From UBA4951 sp963593015 (GTDB lineage: Bacteria; Bacillota_I; Bacilli_A; RFN20; CAG-826): 64,000 nucleotides of DNA. Each line of letters begins with the position of its first letter. Position 1 is the stretch's first letter. The notes under the pieces were generated by a model that was not told the DNA's origin, searched no databases, and was given only the letters and a program-made list of their open reading frames with translations. A program made the position numbers and the translations under genes. The stretch spans positions 1 to 64,000 of the forward strand of contig CAVAYV010000015.1 of the NCBI GenBank assembly GCA_963593015.1, given 5' to 3'. This document shows positions 50,955 to 60,574 of the stretch, piece by piece.

Positions 50955-53900
50955 TTGCCTACTCCCCCTCTCCATGACAAGAAGGGTCCTTTTGTTACTA
51001 ATGACACAATCGGAACTGCCTTGCTTGTTGGAGGACTTTTTGCCCAAAAAAAAGACAACTACGCAATTGTCGCGAATAATCTTTATAGCGCTCAAAAAAT
51101 CTATGAGTTTTTGTTGAATTTCTTTTCAGAAGAAGAAGTCGTTTTTTTCCCAGTTGACGAATTGCTTAGAGCGGAGGCCATCTCATCTAGCAGAGACCTA
51201 TTGAGCCAACGCCTTTATGCGATGGGCCAATTGTTAAATGATAGCAAGAAGATTTTAGTGACTCATCCTGGTGCTTTGCTCCGTTATTTGCCAAACCCGA
51301 AAATCTTTAAAAAGAGCATTATAAAAATAGAAAAAGGCTGCAAAACCGACTTAGAAAATCTTAAATTTCAGTTAACAGAACTCGGATATCGCAGAGTTAA
51401 TAAGATTGATCAATCTCTGCAATTCGCTTCTAGAGGCGATATTTTAGATATTTATTCTGTTTCAAGCTTAAAACCTTATCGTGTGGAGTTTTTTGATGAT
51501 GAAATCGAATCAATTAGAGAATTCGACATTGCCTCTCAAAGCAGTGAGAAAGAAGTGGATTCGATCACGGTTTTGCCCGCTTCCGACTTCTTGCTTACCG
51601 ATGGTGAGCTTTCTAGTTTTGTGAATAGAATCAAAGAGCAGATAGAAGAAGAAAAGGCAAAACTCAATTCTACAAACGGGGATCTGCTTGAGCAAAATGT
51701 TCTGATCGATGTCGAGAACATCGTTTCAAAAAATATAAAGCCAAACCTATATAAATATTATTCTTACGCTTTGAACGAGGCGCATTCGATTGTTGAATAT
51801 TTCAACCCTGTCGATATATTCATTGCCTGCAAAGACGACTTTAGTAACGCGGTTGCTACTTTGAAAGACGAATCTTATAGATTCTTTAAAGAGCTAGAAG
51901 ACAATCATCAAATCATCCATGGGCTTTCTAGTTATATGAATGTGGAAGACGCCTTGCCAAATAATAAAATCGTTTCTTATGGGCAAAAGTTTTTAACAGA
52001 TTCTAAAGAATTCCAATTAAATGTTTTACCAATCGTTCCTTCTGGGAATGGAATTTCTTCGATTCTTCCGACGCTTGTTAGTTACTTTAACACCTGCGAT
52101 AAAGTCATCATTGCTTTAGGGGAGCCTCACCAAAGGGAAACAATCAAAAACATTCTCAAAGATGCAAATTATGAATTTGAAGAAATTGAAGGATATTCTT
52201 TGCCTAAAGGGAAAATAGGCATTTCCAACGCTTCTTTGAATTTAGGATTTGAAATTCCACTGGCTAAGATTGCTTATGTTTCGACTTCGGAATTGTTTGG
52301 TAAGCGGGTCAGCGGGTCTCGCTATACGGCAAGATTCAAAAATGCCACAATATTAAAAACTTACGAAGAGCTAAAGCCTGGTGATTATGTTGTTCACGAA
52401 TATAATGGGATTGGTCAATTTTTAGGGATAAAGACCTTAGAAAACGATGGGGCTCATCGAGACTATTTGCATATTGCTTACGCTGGTAATCAGACTCTTT
52501 ATGTTCCTTTGGAACAATTCCGCTTGGTTAGAAAATATTCCGGAAGAGAAGGAATTGCCCCTCGTCTTTCTAGACTTTCTGGAAACGATTGGAAAAAGAA
52601 AAAGGCTCATATCGAAGAAAGAGTCAACGAATTGGCGGACCGTTTAATCACTCTTTATGGAACAAGGGCCAAAATCCAAGGGTATGCTTTTCCGCCTGAT
52701 GATGAATTCCAAGAAAAGTTCGAAAATGAGTTCCCCCACGAATTGACCAATGATCAAGCCAAAGCCGTTGCTGAAGTTAAGGCCGATATGGAAAAGCCTG
52801 AAATTATGGACAGGCTTTTATGCGGCGATGTTGGATTCGGCAAAACCGAGGTAGCTTTTAGGGCTTGCTTTAAGGCTATTAATTCTGGCAAACAAGCCGC
52901 GATTTTGTGCCCAACCACCTTATTGGCAAGGCAACATTATGAAGTGGCGTTAGAACGCTTTTCGTCATTTGGCATCAGAATTGCATTGTTTTCGCGCTTG
53001 GTTCCTGAATCAATTCAAAAAGTAAAGATGAAAGAAGTGAAAGACGGAACAACAAATTTAATCATTGGCACGCACCGCCTTTTATCAAAAGAAATCGAAT
53101 TTAACGATCTTGGGTTACTTGTGATCGACGAAGAGCAACGCTTTGGCGTTGAACAAAAAGAAAGAATTAAAGAAATCAAAAATAGCGTTGATGTTCTTTC
53201 TTTATCGGCGACCCCGATTCCTCGAACCCTGCAAATGTCATTGGTGGGAATTCGTCCATTAAGTGAAATTAACAGTGCCCCATCTACGAGAATGCCTATC
53301 CAAACCTATGTCACGCCGTATAATTCATCATCAATCTATGAATTAATTTATCGAGAGCTTTCGAGAGAAGGGCAGGTTTTCTATATCCACAATCACATCG
53401 ACTCCATTTACCAAAAAGCCGAAGATATCGCTTCTAATATCAAAGAAGCCAAAGTTGGTGTCGTGCATGGAAAAATGGAAAAATCCGATATCGAAGAAAC
53501 AATGGAACGCTTCTACAACAATGAATTAAATGTTTTAGTGGCGACTTCTATTATCGAAAACGGAATCGATGTCCCTAATGCGAACATGATTATCGTTGAA
53601 GATGCCGATCATTTTGGGCTATCGCAACTTTATCAAATCAAAGGAAGAGTCGGTCGTGGCGATAGAATCGCGTATGCATATTTGACTTACAAGCCAAATA
53701 AAAATATGAATGAAGACGCCCAAAAGCGTCTAGAAGCCATCCAGGAATTCACTGAACTTGGCAGCGGCTATAAGATTGCTCAAAGGGATTTGCTGATTCG
53801 TGGGGCTGGGGATATGCTAGGTCCTGAGCAAGCTGGTTTTATTGATACGATTGGCCTAGATTTGTATTTGAAGCTTTTGAATGAAGCCATCGAAGAAAAG

Positions 53901-54389
53901 AAAACAGGCGTCAAAAAAGAAGCCCCTAAAGCTAAATCTTTGTTCTCAATCGATGCCTATATACCTTCAAATTATGCGATAAATTCCGATAAAATCAGTT
54001 TGTACCAAGAACTAGAAGATGCCGATAGCGAAGCAGATGTAAAACTTATCGCTAAGCATATGAAAGATGTGTACGGGAAGCCTCCAAAGGAAGTCTTGCT
54101 TCTTATTCAAAAAAAGAGAATTGACATTGTTGTGGAGAATGAAGAATTTACTTATGTTCGCCAAGAAGGCAATTATATAGATATTCTTCTTTCAGAATCA
54201 TTTTCAAGAATCGATGGTGTCGGAATCGAATTATTCAATGCCTTAACGCCGTTTTTAAAAGAAATATCGGTAAATTTCTTAGAGAAAAAACTTCGCATCC
54301 GTTTAAAGAAAAACGATGGTTGGATTGATAATTTGGAAAAAATAACCAAAACGATTCACGCGATCGCTTTAAGACACAGTCAGAACTAA
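50955..54389 (+). CDS. mfd: Transcription-repair coupling factor Mfd
   Basis: About 1144 residues from TTG 50955; homology-like sequence continues upstream (NNFFDLLKDYL) to an ACG at 50922 that directly follows the pth stop and has AAAGGAG 10 bases ahead, so the true protein is probably 1156 residues. Mfd pushes stalled RNA polymerase off DNA and recruits UvrA. The UvrB-like N-terminus, the polymerase-binding domain (PGDYVVHEYNGIGQF), the helicase with GDVGFGKTEVAFR and VIDEEQRFG, and the C-terminal UvrA-masking domain are all present. Confidence 0.96.
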   Translation: MPTPPLHDKKGPFVTNDTIGTALLVGGLFAQKKDNYAIVANNLYSAQKIYEFLLNFFSEEEVVFFPVDELLRAEAISSSRDLLSQRLYAMGQLLNDSKKILVTHPGALLRYLPNPKIFKKSIIKIEKGCKTDLENLKFQLTELGYRRVNKIDQSLQFASRGDILDIYSVSSLKPYRVEFFDDEIESIREFDIASQSSEKEVDSITVLPASDFLLTDGELSSFVNRIKEQIEEEKAKLNSTNGDLLEQNVLIDVENIVSKNIKPNLYKYYSYALNEAHSIVEYFNPVDIFIACKDDFSNAVATLKDESYRFFKELEDNHQIIHGLSSYMNVEDALPNNKIVSYGQKFLTDSKEFQLNVLPIVPSGNGISSILPTLVSYFNTCDKVIIALGEPHQRETIKNILKDANYEFEEIEGYSLPKGKIGISNASLNLGFEIPLAKIAYVSTSELFGKRVSGSRYTARFKNATILKTYEELKPGDYVVHEYNGIGQFLGIKTLENDGAHRDYLHIAYAGNQTLYVPLEQFRLVRKYSGREGIAPRLSRLSGNDWKKKKAHIEERVNELADRLITLYGTRAKIQGYAFPPDDEFQEKFENEFPHELTNDQAKAVAEVKADMEKPEIMDRLLCGDVGFGKTEVAFRACFKAINSGKQAAILCPTTLLARQHYEVALERFSSFGIRIALFSRLVPESIQKVKMKEVKDGTTNLIIGTHRLLSKEIEFNDLGLLVIDEEQRFGVEQKERIKEIKNSVDVLSLSATPIPRTLQMSLVGIRPLSEINSAPSTRMPIQTYVTPYNSSSIYELIYRELSREGQVFYIHNHIDSIYQKAEDIASNIKEAKVGVVHGKMEKSDIEETMERFYNNELNVLVATSIIENGIDVPNANMIIVEDADHFGLSQLYQIKGRVGRGDRIAYAYLTYKPNKNMNEDAQKRLEAIQEFTELGSGYKIAQRDLLIRGAGDMLGPEQAGFIDTIGLDLYLKLLNEAIEEKKTGVKKEAPKAKSLFSIDAYIPSNYAINSDKISLYQELEDADSEADVKLIAKHMKDVYGKPPKEVLLLIQKKRIDIVVENEEFTYVRQEGNYIDILLSESFSRIDGVGIELFNALTPFLKEISVNFLEKKLRIRLKKNDGWIDNLEKITKTIHAIALRHSQN

Positions 54390-54400
54390 AGGAGTGGAAA

Positions 54401-54670
54401 ATGAGAATTGATAAGTTTTTAAAAGTGTCACGCTTGATCAAAAGAAGGGAGACCGCCAAAGAGCTTTGCGATGATGGCGATGTTTTGATTAATGGCAAGA
54501 TTGCTAAGCCGATGGCTGAAATAAAAGAAGGCGACATCGTCACGTTGATTTTGGGAAAGAAAATCATCAAAGTCAAAATCAATGAAGTGAGGCCATTTGC
54601 CAAAAAAGAGCAAGCTTCTTTGATGACCGAGATCATAGAAGAGGGGTTTGCTAAGGATTCCGAAGAATAG
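54401..54670 (+). CDS. rqcP: S4-domain protein RqcP/Hsp15-like
   Basis: 89 residues opening MRIDKFLKVSRLIKRRETAK with the S4 RNA-binding fold and a short Lys-rich end. In Bacillus the homologue (YabO, RqcP) works with RqcH in alanine tailing of stalled nascent chains. Its place behind mfd is conserved. AAAGGAG precedes the ATG, 11 bases after the mfd stop. Confidence 0.88.
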   Translation: MRIDKFLKVSRLIKRRETAKELCDDGDVLINGKIAKPMAEIKEGDIVTLILGKKIIKVKINEVRPFAKKEQASLMTEIIEEGFAKDSEE

Positions 54671-54753
54671 AATCTTAGTTACTAGACGATTTAAGCAAAT
54701 CAATGCCAAAAAGAAATATTCGATAAATAAACGAAAATTAAGCAAATTTAATC

Positions 54754-54804
54754 TTTCTAGAATGAAGCTAGGAATCTATAATTGTAACACCCCTTAAGGG
54801 GTGT
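54754..54804 (+). promoter_or_regulatory. ftsH promoter with an 18-bp palindrome at the start site
   Basis: TTTCTA (54754-54759), a 17-base spacer and TATAAT (54777-54782) predict a start near 54789. The perfect palindrome ACACCCCTTAAGGGGTGT (54787-54804) covers this start. It could be a repressor site or, in RNA, a 7-bp stem with a UUAA loop at the 5' end. There is no T-run, so it is not a terminator. Confidence 0.65.
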
Positions 54805-54877
54805 AACTAACTAAGACCAATAAAAGAAAACCCTGGATTGTTAATAGAGCAGTCACGAAATCGAAGGAGGGGAAAAT

Positions 54878-57190
54878 ATGGATGATAATAACAACAAAAA
54901 CAATGGGCAGAATCGTCGCAATTTCTTAAGCTATATCATTCCTTACGTTTTAATCGCCGGAATCATTATTCTTATAATCACTTTTTTCTTGCGTAATGTC
55001 ATAAATAGCCAAACTCTTTGGACCAAAAGCCAATTGAACGCCTATTTACGTACAGATGAAACCTCTTTAAATAGCGATAACAAAAATGGCGTTTATTTAA
55101 AAAGCGTCGAGGTTTCGCAAGGATATCGCGCAACCACTGTTACTGGCGTTGCTCGCAATGCCTCCACCAGCAATGAATATCGTTATAAAGTTTTGATTGA
55201 AAACGATGATTGGAGCAAGAACAAATTTGACGCTCAAATGTTTACTGGTACGACCACTGCCGAAACAGATGGCAAAACGACAATCATTGCCCAATACACG
55301 ACAAAGTCCGTTACTTGGAGTGAGGTTTTCTTTAACCGTATTCAAGAAACCAATGATTTAAAAATCTTATCTGGAAATCAAATCGCTTATTATCAAGTCA
55401 CTGATGCTTTTGCCGTCAGCTGGTGGGATACATGGGGTCCAACTATCATCATGCTTGTCGGCACAATGATCCTTGTGCTTTTCATCTTTGGCAGAATGAG
55501 TGGCTCAATGGGTGGCGGACGCCAAGCTCTTGATTTCAATAAGTCTCCAGCTCGTCGAGAAACAAGCAAAGTCCGTTTTGCTGATGTCGCTGGATGCGAT
55601 GAAGAAAAAGCGGAAATGGTTGAGCTTGTCGAATATTTGAAGAATCCAAAGAAATATTCTAAGTTCGGCGCTCGTTTGCCAAAAGGCGTTCTTTTATGCG
55701 GCAATCCAGGAACTGGTAAAACCTTGATGGCAAAAGCCGTTGCAGGCGAAGCCGGCGTGCCTTTCTATAGCATCTCTGGTTCCGATTTCGTTGAGATGTT
55801 CGTCGGCGTCGGTGCTGGACGTGTCCGTGATTTGTTCAAACGTGCCAAGCAAAGCGCTCCTTGCATTATCTTCATTGATGAAATCGACGCTGTCGGCCGT
55901 CAAAGAGGAGCTGGCTTAGGCGGAGGCAACGATGAACGTGAACAAACCCTTAACCAACTTTTGGTTGAAATGGATGGTTTTGAATACAATGCTGGCATCT
56001 TAGTTATCGCTGCCACTAACCGCGACGATGTACTTGACCCAGCCTTATTACGCCCGGGACGTTTTGATAGAATCATTACCGTTTCCTTGCCAGACTGCAA
56101 AGGAAGAGAAGCAATCTTTAAGGTTCATTCAAGAAATAAACGCATCGATCCTTCTGTCGATTTCCACGCTCTTGCTAAGCGCACCGTCGGATTCTCTGGC
56201 GCCGATATTGATAACATTTTAAACGAAGCTGCCATCTTGGCGGTTCGCTTCAATAAAGAGACTATCACCATGGCGGAAATCGATGAAGCTATCGATCGCC
56301 GTATTGCCGGCCCAGCCAAATCTGGCAAAGGCATGAACGAGCAAGAGAAACGTGTTGATGCCTACCATGAGGCTGGCCATGCCGTAATCGGCTTAGTCTT
56401 GCCTCATTCTAACAAAGTCCAAAAGATCACTATTATTCCAAGAGGACAAACGGGCGGTCACGTTCTTATGACTCCAGAGGATGACCGTTTCTTATTAACC
56501 AAGAAAGAATTATTAGCGGAAATCACCGGATTCTTAGGCGGCAGAACCAGCGAAGAAATCTTCTTTGACGATGTTAGTACCGGCGCTTCTAACGATATCC
56601 AACAAGCCACTCGCATCGCTCGTATGATGGTCACGCAATGGGGCATGAGCGATCTAGGCCCGATCCAATACGAACAAGACCAAGGAAGCGTGTTCTTGGG
56701 CAGAGACTATAATAACGTCTCGAAAAACTTCTCAGGCGAAGTCGCTTATCAAATCGATAAAGCCGTTCGCGAAATTGTTGAAGAATGTCACAAGCAAGCT
56801 AAAGAAATCATTGTAGCTCATAAAAACGAAGTCATTCTCATTGCTGAAACCTTGCTTGAGAAAGAAACAATCACCGCCGAAGAGATTGATGAACTTATCA
56901 AAAATGGCTCTTTGACTGAGAAAAAGACTGAGACCGTCAACCAGGTTAATGTCTCAGAAGAGGACAAAGCCAATGCAGCTAAAATCGCCAAAGCCTCTAA
57001 TTTGACTACGCAACTTCCTGCAAAGGAAACTAAAAAAGAAGAAGCCAAAGAAGTTGAAGCGGTCGCCAAAAAATCTCCAAAAGATGAAAAGGCCACCGAA
57101 GATACTCCTAAGGTAAGTAAACCAAGACGCATTCGCAAAAAGAAAAACGAATCCCTTGATGAGCCTGATGACACCATTCATCTCAAATGA
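54878..57190 (+). CDS. ftsH: Membrane-bound AAA+ zinc protease FtsH
   Basis: 770 residues. It degrades membrane proteins and short-lived regulators as a hexamer. Two helices (about 19-43 and 185-206) flank an extracytoplasmic domain. The ATPase has Walker A GNPGTGKT at 275-282 (Asn where most have Pro), FIDEIDAVGRQRG and the second region of homology RPGRFDR. The zinc motif is HEAGH at 497-501. A ~95-residue Lys/Glu-rich C-terminal extension is long for the family. AAGGAGG precedes the ATG. tilS and hpt, often upstream in Bacilli, are absent here. Confidence 0.96.
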   Translation: MDDNNNKNNGQNRRNFLSYIIPYVLIAGIIILIITFFLRNVINSQTLWTKSQLNAYLRTDETSLNSDNKNGVYLKSVEVSQGYRATTVTGVARNASTSNEYRYKVLIENDDWSKNKFDAQMFTGTTTAETDGKTTIIAQYTTKSVTWSEVFFNRIQETNDLKILSGNQIAYYQVTDAFAVSWWDTWGPTIIMLVGTMILVLFIFGRMSGSMGGGRQALDFNKSPARRETSKVRFADVAGCDEEKAEMVELVEYLKNPKKYSKFGARLPKGVLLCGNPGTGKTLMAKAVAGEAGVPFYSISGSDFVEMFVGVGAGRVRDLFKRAKQSAPCIIFIDEIDAVGRQRGAGLGGGNDEREQTLNQLLVEMDGFEYNAGILVIAATNRDDVLDPALLRPGRFDRIITVSLPDCKGREAIFKVHSRNKRIDPSVDFHALAKRTVGFSGADIDNILNEAAILAVRFNKETITMAEIDEAIDRRIAGPAKSGKGMNEQEKRVDAYHEAGHAVIGLVLPHSNKVQKITIIPRGQTGGHVLMTPEDDRFLLTKKELLAEITGFLGGRTSEEIFFDDVSTGASNDIQQATRIARMMVTQWGMSDLGPIQYEQDQGSVFLGRDYNNVSKNFSGEVAYQIDKAVREIVEECHKQAKEIIVAHKNEVILIAETLLEKETITAEEIDELIKNGSLTEKKTETVNQVNVSEEDKANAAKIAKASNLTTQLPAKETKKEEAKEVEAVAKKSPKDEKATEDTPKVSKPRRIRKKKNESLDEPDDTIHLK

Positions 57191-57197
57191 TTAAGCT

Positions 57198-57225
57198 AAA
57201 GCCATTCATTTACGAGTGGCTTTTT
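57198..57225 (+). terminator. ftsH terminator
   Basis: AAAGCCATTC, 6-base loop, GAGTGGCTTT, then TT-C. Confidence 0.88.
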
Positions 57226-57284
57226 CTATTGATCATTAGGATTTTCTCTAGGCTTTCAGAATCTTTTTCGCTAGAATTCTAACG

Positions 57285-58259
57285 ATGAAAAAAGAAATGA
57301 TTCCTTTAAAAGGCAAAGTTATTTTAGGACCTATGGCTGGCGTTACTACTTTGGCTTATCGTGAATTTAATAAGCCTTTCGGCGTCGCTTTATCTTATAG
57401 CGAGATGATCAGCGATTGCGGTCTTGCCTATGGTAACAAACGCACATATGAATATTTTGCAACCTCCAAAGAAGATAGGCCTGTGGGATTACAATTATTC
57501 GGTAGCGATATCGCAATATCCACCAAAGCGGTTGAGATACTTGAGAAATACGCGGATTATGACATTTTGGATTTGAATTTAGGCTGCCCTGTTAATAAGG
57601 TTACAAAGACTGGCGCCGGCTCAGCGATGCTTAAATCACCTGATACCTTATATAAATACGTGCGCGCGATAGTAAATGTTTCTTCTAAACCTGTCACCGC
57701 GAAAATAAGGCTTGGTTTTGACGATGATCATATCAATGTTTTTGAAGTCGCAAAGTTATTGGAAGACGCAGGCGTAGCGATGTTCACGGTTCACGCTAGA
57801 ACCGCCAAACAAATGTATATGGGCACGGCGCATTATGATCTTATGGCTAATTTGAATGAACATGTGAATATTCCTTTCGCTATAAGCGGTGACATTTTTT
57901 CTCCTGAGGCCGCCAAAAAAGCCATGAGCATTACTGGCGCAAGTTATGTCATGGTGGCGAGGGGTTCTTTAGGAAAGCCTAATTTGATCAGAGATATTAA
58001 TGATTATTTAGAGACTGGTAAATACGGGCCAGCTCCAACTGTTTTAGAACAAGTCGCTTGGGCGGAAGATTTCTCAAAGAGACTTATCAACCAAATCGGC
58101 GAAAGAGTCGCGATTATGCAATTAAGAGGAATAGTTCCTCACTTTTTCAATGGATATCCAGGATATAAAAGGATTAGACAAGCGATCTCTGAGAACGCCA
58201 AAAGTTACGAAGATTTAGAAAAGATCTTCAATAGTATTAGGAAAAGAGGGGCACTTTAA
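57285..58259 (+). CDS. dusB: tRNA-dihydrouridine synthase
   Basis: 324 residues of an FMN-dependent TIM-barrel enzyme that reduces uridines in tRNA D-loops. PMAGVTTLAYREF at the start, the catalytic Cys in LNLGCPVNKVTKTGAG, and FTVHARTAKQMYMG are family marks. The DusB assignment is by neighbourhood to ftsH and general likeness; the exact position modified is not provable. TAGAAT ends 7 bases before the ATG and no ribosome binding site is seen. Confidence 0.9.
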   Translation: MKKEMIPLKGKVILGPMAGVTTLAYREFNKPFGVALSYSEMISDCGLAYGNKRTYEYFATSKEDRPVGLQLFGSDIAISTKAVEILEKYADYDILDLNLGCPVNKVTKTGAGSAMLKSPDTLYKYVRAIVNVSSKPVTAKIRLGFDDDHINVFEVAKLLEDAGVAMFTVHARTAKQMYMGTAHYDLMANLNEHVNIPFAISGDIFSPEAAKKAMSITGASYVMVARGSLGKPNLIRDINDYLETGKYGPAPTVLEQVAWAEDFSKRLINQIGERVAIMQLRGIVPHFFNGYPGYKRIRQAISENAKSYEDLEKIFNSIRKRGAL

Positions 58260-58299
58260 TCGGTCTATTCAAAATCTTTAAAGAAATACCAAAAATATC

Positions 58300-58346
58300 T
58301 TGACCATTTTTAACTTATAACTATAATCGTTCGTTGCCGAACGAAC
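58300..58346 (+). promoter_or_regulatory. marR promoter and operator
   Basis: TTGACC (58300-58305), 16-base spacer, TATAAT (58322-58327). The inverted repeat GTTCGTT-N4-AACGAAC (58329-58346) fills the space from the -10 box to the ATG at 58348, so a bound repressor would block the start site. The leader would be only ~14 bases with no ribosome binding site. Confidence 0.8.
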
Positions 58347-58347
58347 T

Positions 58348-58803
58348 ATGGAAAAGAATGTCACGGAAATCGGATCAGAATTAAGAATCACAAACCACGA
58401 TGTCAAGGTGTTTGTGGATCGCGCTGTAGCGGCAAGTCTTCCTAGATACTTAACCGGTATTGAAGGAGTGCTTGTGAACTACATTTTTGAGCATGAGCAG
58501 ATAACCGCTTGCGATTGTATGCGTGATTTCAATCTTTCTAAAGCCACGGTAAGCGAGACTTTTCGGAAACTGATCGATCGTGATTTTATTAAGGAAATCA
58601 CCGATGAGCATGACAAAAGAAGAAAAATCATCACGCTTACCGCGAAGGGAAAAGAAGCGCACTTCACTTTCCAAAGACTTTATGACTCACTTGTGCCAAT
58701 TATCGAGGAAGGCATCAGTGAAGAGGAGAAAGAGACATTCTTAAAAGTGTGCGTTAAGATTCGAAAAAACGTAGGAGGGATTTATGAGCAAAATCAAGAA
58801 TAA
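58348..58803 (+). CDS. MarR family regulator
   Basis: 151 residues. A winged helix-turn-helix (NLSKATVSETFRKLIDRDFI) is followed by the wing TDEHDKRRKIITLTAKG, typical of MarR. Such proteins repress efflux genes and release DNA on binding phenolic or other ligands. It overlaps the first ABC gene by 20 bases and has a palindrome on its own promoter, so it very likely controls itself and the exporter. Confidence 0.92.
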   Translation: MEKNVTEIGSELRITNHDVKVFVDRAVAASLPRYLTGIEGVLVNYIFEHEQITACDCMRDFNLSKATVSETFRKLIDRDFIKEITDEHDKRRKIITLTAKGKEAHFTFQRLYDSLVPIIEEGISEEEKETFLKVCVKIRKNVGGIYEQNQE

Positions 58804-60574
58804 AAAAGAAGAATTAGTTTCGACCGGCTCTGCTTTCAAAAAGGTTCTCCTTTATATTGGCGAATATAAAAAAGACACCTTTTTTGCGTGGATTTACGTT
58901 ATTTTAGAGAGCATTTGTGAGGCTTTAGTGGCCTTTATGATGCAATATTTGGTTACGGCGATTAACCAAAAAGACGTAAATGGCATTTACTTATATTGCG
59001 GAGTTATCGCTGCCTTAGTAATCGTGGCTTGCTTTACTGGCATTATGTCAGGATATTGGGCTGCAAGCGCTTCATCCGGCTTAGGCAAGAACTTAAGAAG
59101 AAGCATGTACGAGAAGGTTCAAAAATATTCCTTTAAGAATATTGATAAATTCTCAACCGCTTCAATCGTCACCCGCTTGACTACTGACGTCACTAACGTC
59201 CAAAATGCTTTCCAAATGGCCATCCGTGCCGTTGTCAGAGCCCCGTTATTATTGATCATCTCTTTAATCATGTGCTTCATCACCGAATGGAAAGTCGCTT
59301 GGGTTTTCGCCGTTATTGTTCCACTTATTTTATTCTTGTTGTTATTTATCGCGAAATTCGTTCACCCAACCTTTGTTGAAGTCTTCAACAAATACGATGA
59401 ATTGAATGAGTCGGTTCAAGAAGACGTGGACGGAATTCGCGTTGTCAAAGCCTTTAATCGTGAGGATTTGCAAACAAAGAAATTCAATGGCGTCTCGGAA
59501 TTCATTTATAAGAAATTCACTTTTGCCGAAAGAATTTTGGCTTTCAATAACCCAATCATGAATGTTGCCGTTTATGGCGCATTAATCTTATTGGCATATT
59601 TCGGTTCGGTGCTGATCGTCAATAGCGGCGGTACTGAAATGGGAACGGCCCAATTGACCAGCTTATTCACCTATGTCTTCATGATCTTCAATAGCCTTAT
59701 GATGCTCTCGATGGTTTACACCATGATTACTATTGCCCGCAATAGCGTTGAGCGTATTAACGAAGTCATTGAAGAAGTTCCGGATATCCAATCTCCAGAG
59801 AACGCTTTGACGGAAGTTTCGAGTGGCGATATCGAATTCAAAAATGTTAATTTCGCCTACGTTAAAGATAAGAATGTGTTACATGACATCAATCTCCATA
59901 TCCCTTCTGGCTCAACCCTAGGAATCATCGGTTCCACAGGTTCCTCTAAAACTACATTAATCTCGCTTATCGCCCGTTTATATGATGTGAAGAACGGGGA
60001 GGTCGATGTCGCTGGGCATAATGTCAAAGAATATTCCCTTGTTTCTTTGCGTGATGCGGTCGCGGTTGTATTACAAAAGAATTTGCTTTTCACTGGCACG
60101 ATTCGCGATAACTTAAAATGGGGCAATAAGGATGCCACGGATGAAGAAATCTGGAAGGCTTGCGATCTAGCTCAAGCGACAAGTTTCTTGAAATCATTCC
60201 CAAAAGGACTTGATACAATGCTAGACGAAGGCGGTACCAATGTTTCCGGTGGCCAAAAGCAACGCCTTTGCATCGCTAGAGCTCTTCTAAAGAACCCTCG
60301 TATCTTGATTTTGGATGACTCCACTAGCGCATGCGATACCCATACTGACGCTTTAATTAGAAAAGGTTTAGCGAGCACTCGCAAGGATGTCACTAAAATC
60401 ATCATCGCTCAACGTGTCTTATCCATCAAAGACTGCGATAACATCATTGTTCTTGATCAAGGAAAGATAATTGGTCAAGGCAATAACGATCAATTGATGG
60501 AAAACTGCGAGATTTATAAGAGCCTCTATGAATCTCAATTAGGTGGAGGAGGTGACTTCGATGAAAGGTCCTAA
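58784..60574 (+). CDS. ABC exporter half, degenerate ATP site
   Basis: 596 residues: six membrane helices then an ATPase domain. The Walker A is GSTGSSKT at 383-390, with Ser388 for the usual Gly; the signature is VSGGQKQR; Walker B ends LDD with Asp512 for the catalytic Glu; and the switch His is Gln543 (IIIAQRV). These changes mark the non-hydrolysing site of heterodimeric exporters such as BmrCD and LmrCD. AGGAGG precedes the ATG. The partner follows directly. It probably exports drugs, lipids or peptides. Confidence 0.9.
   Translation: MSKIKNKKEELVSTGSAFKKVLLYIGEYKKDTFFAWIYVILESICEALVAFMMQYLVTAINQKDVNGIYLYCGVIAALVIVACFTGIMSGYWAASASSGLGKNLRRSMYEKVQKYSFKNIDKFSTASIVTRLTTDVTNVQNAFQMAIRAVVRAPLLLIISLIMCFITEWKVAWVFAVIVPLILFLLLFIAKFVHPTFVEVFNKYDELNESVQEDVDGIRVVKAFNREDLQTKKFNGVSEFIYKKFTFAERILAFNNPIMNVAVYGALILLAYFGSVLIVNSGGTEMGTAQLTSLFTYVFMIFNSLMMLSMVYTMITIARNSVERINEVIEEVPDIQSPENALTEVSSGDIEFKNVNFAYVKDKNVLHDINLHIPSGSTLGIIGSTGSSKTTLISLIARLYDVKNGEVDVAGHNVKEYSLVSLRDAVAVVLQKNLLFTGTIRDNLKWGNKDATDEEIWKACDLAQATSFLKSFPKGLDTMLDEGGTNVSGGQKQRLCIARALLKNPRILILDDSTSACDTHTDALIRKGLASTRKDVTKIIIAQRVLSIKDCDNIIVLDQGKIIGQGNNDQLMENCEIYKSLYESQLGGGGDFDERS

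Noticed and set aside
54787..54804. Palindrome read as a terminator for mfd-rqcP
   Set aside because: No T-run follows on the plus strand and it lies 3' of a good TATAAT box for ftsH.
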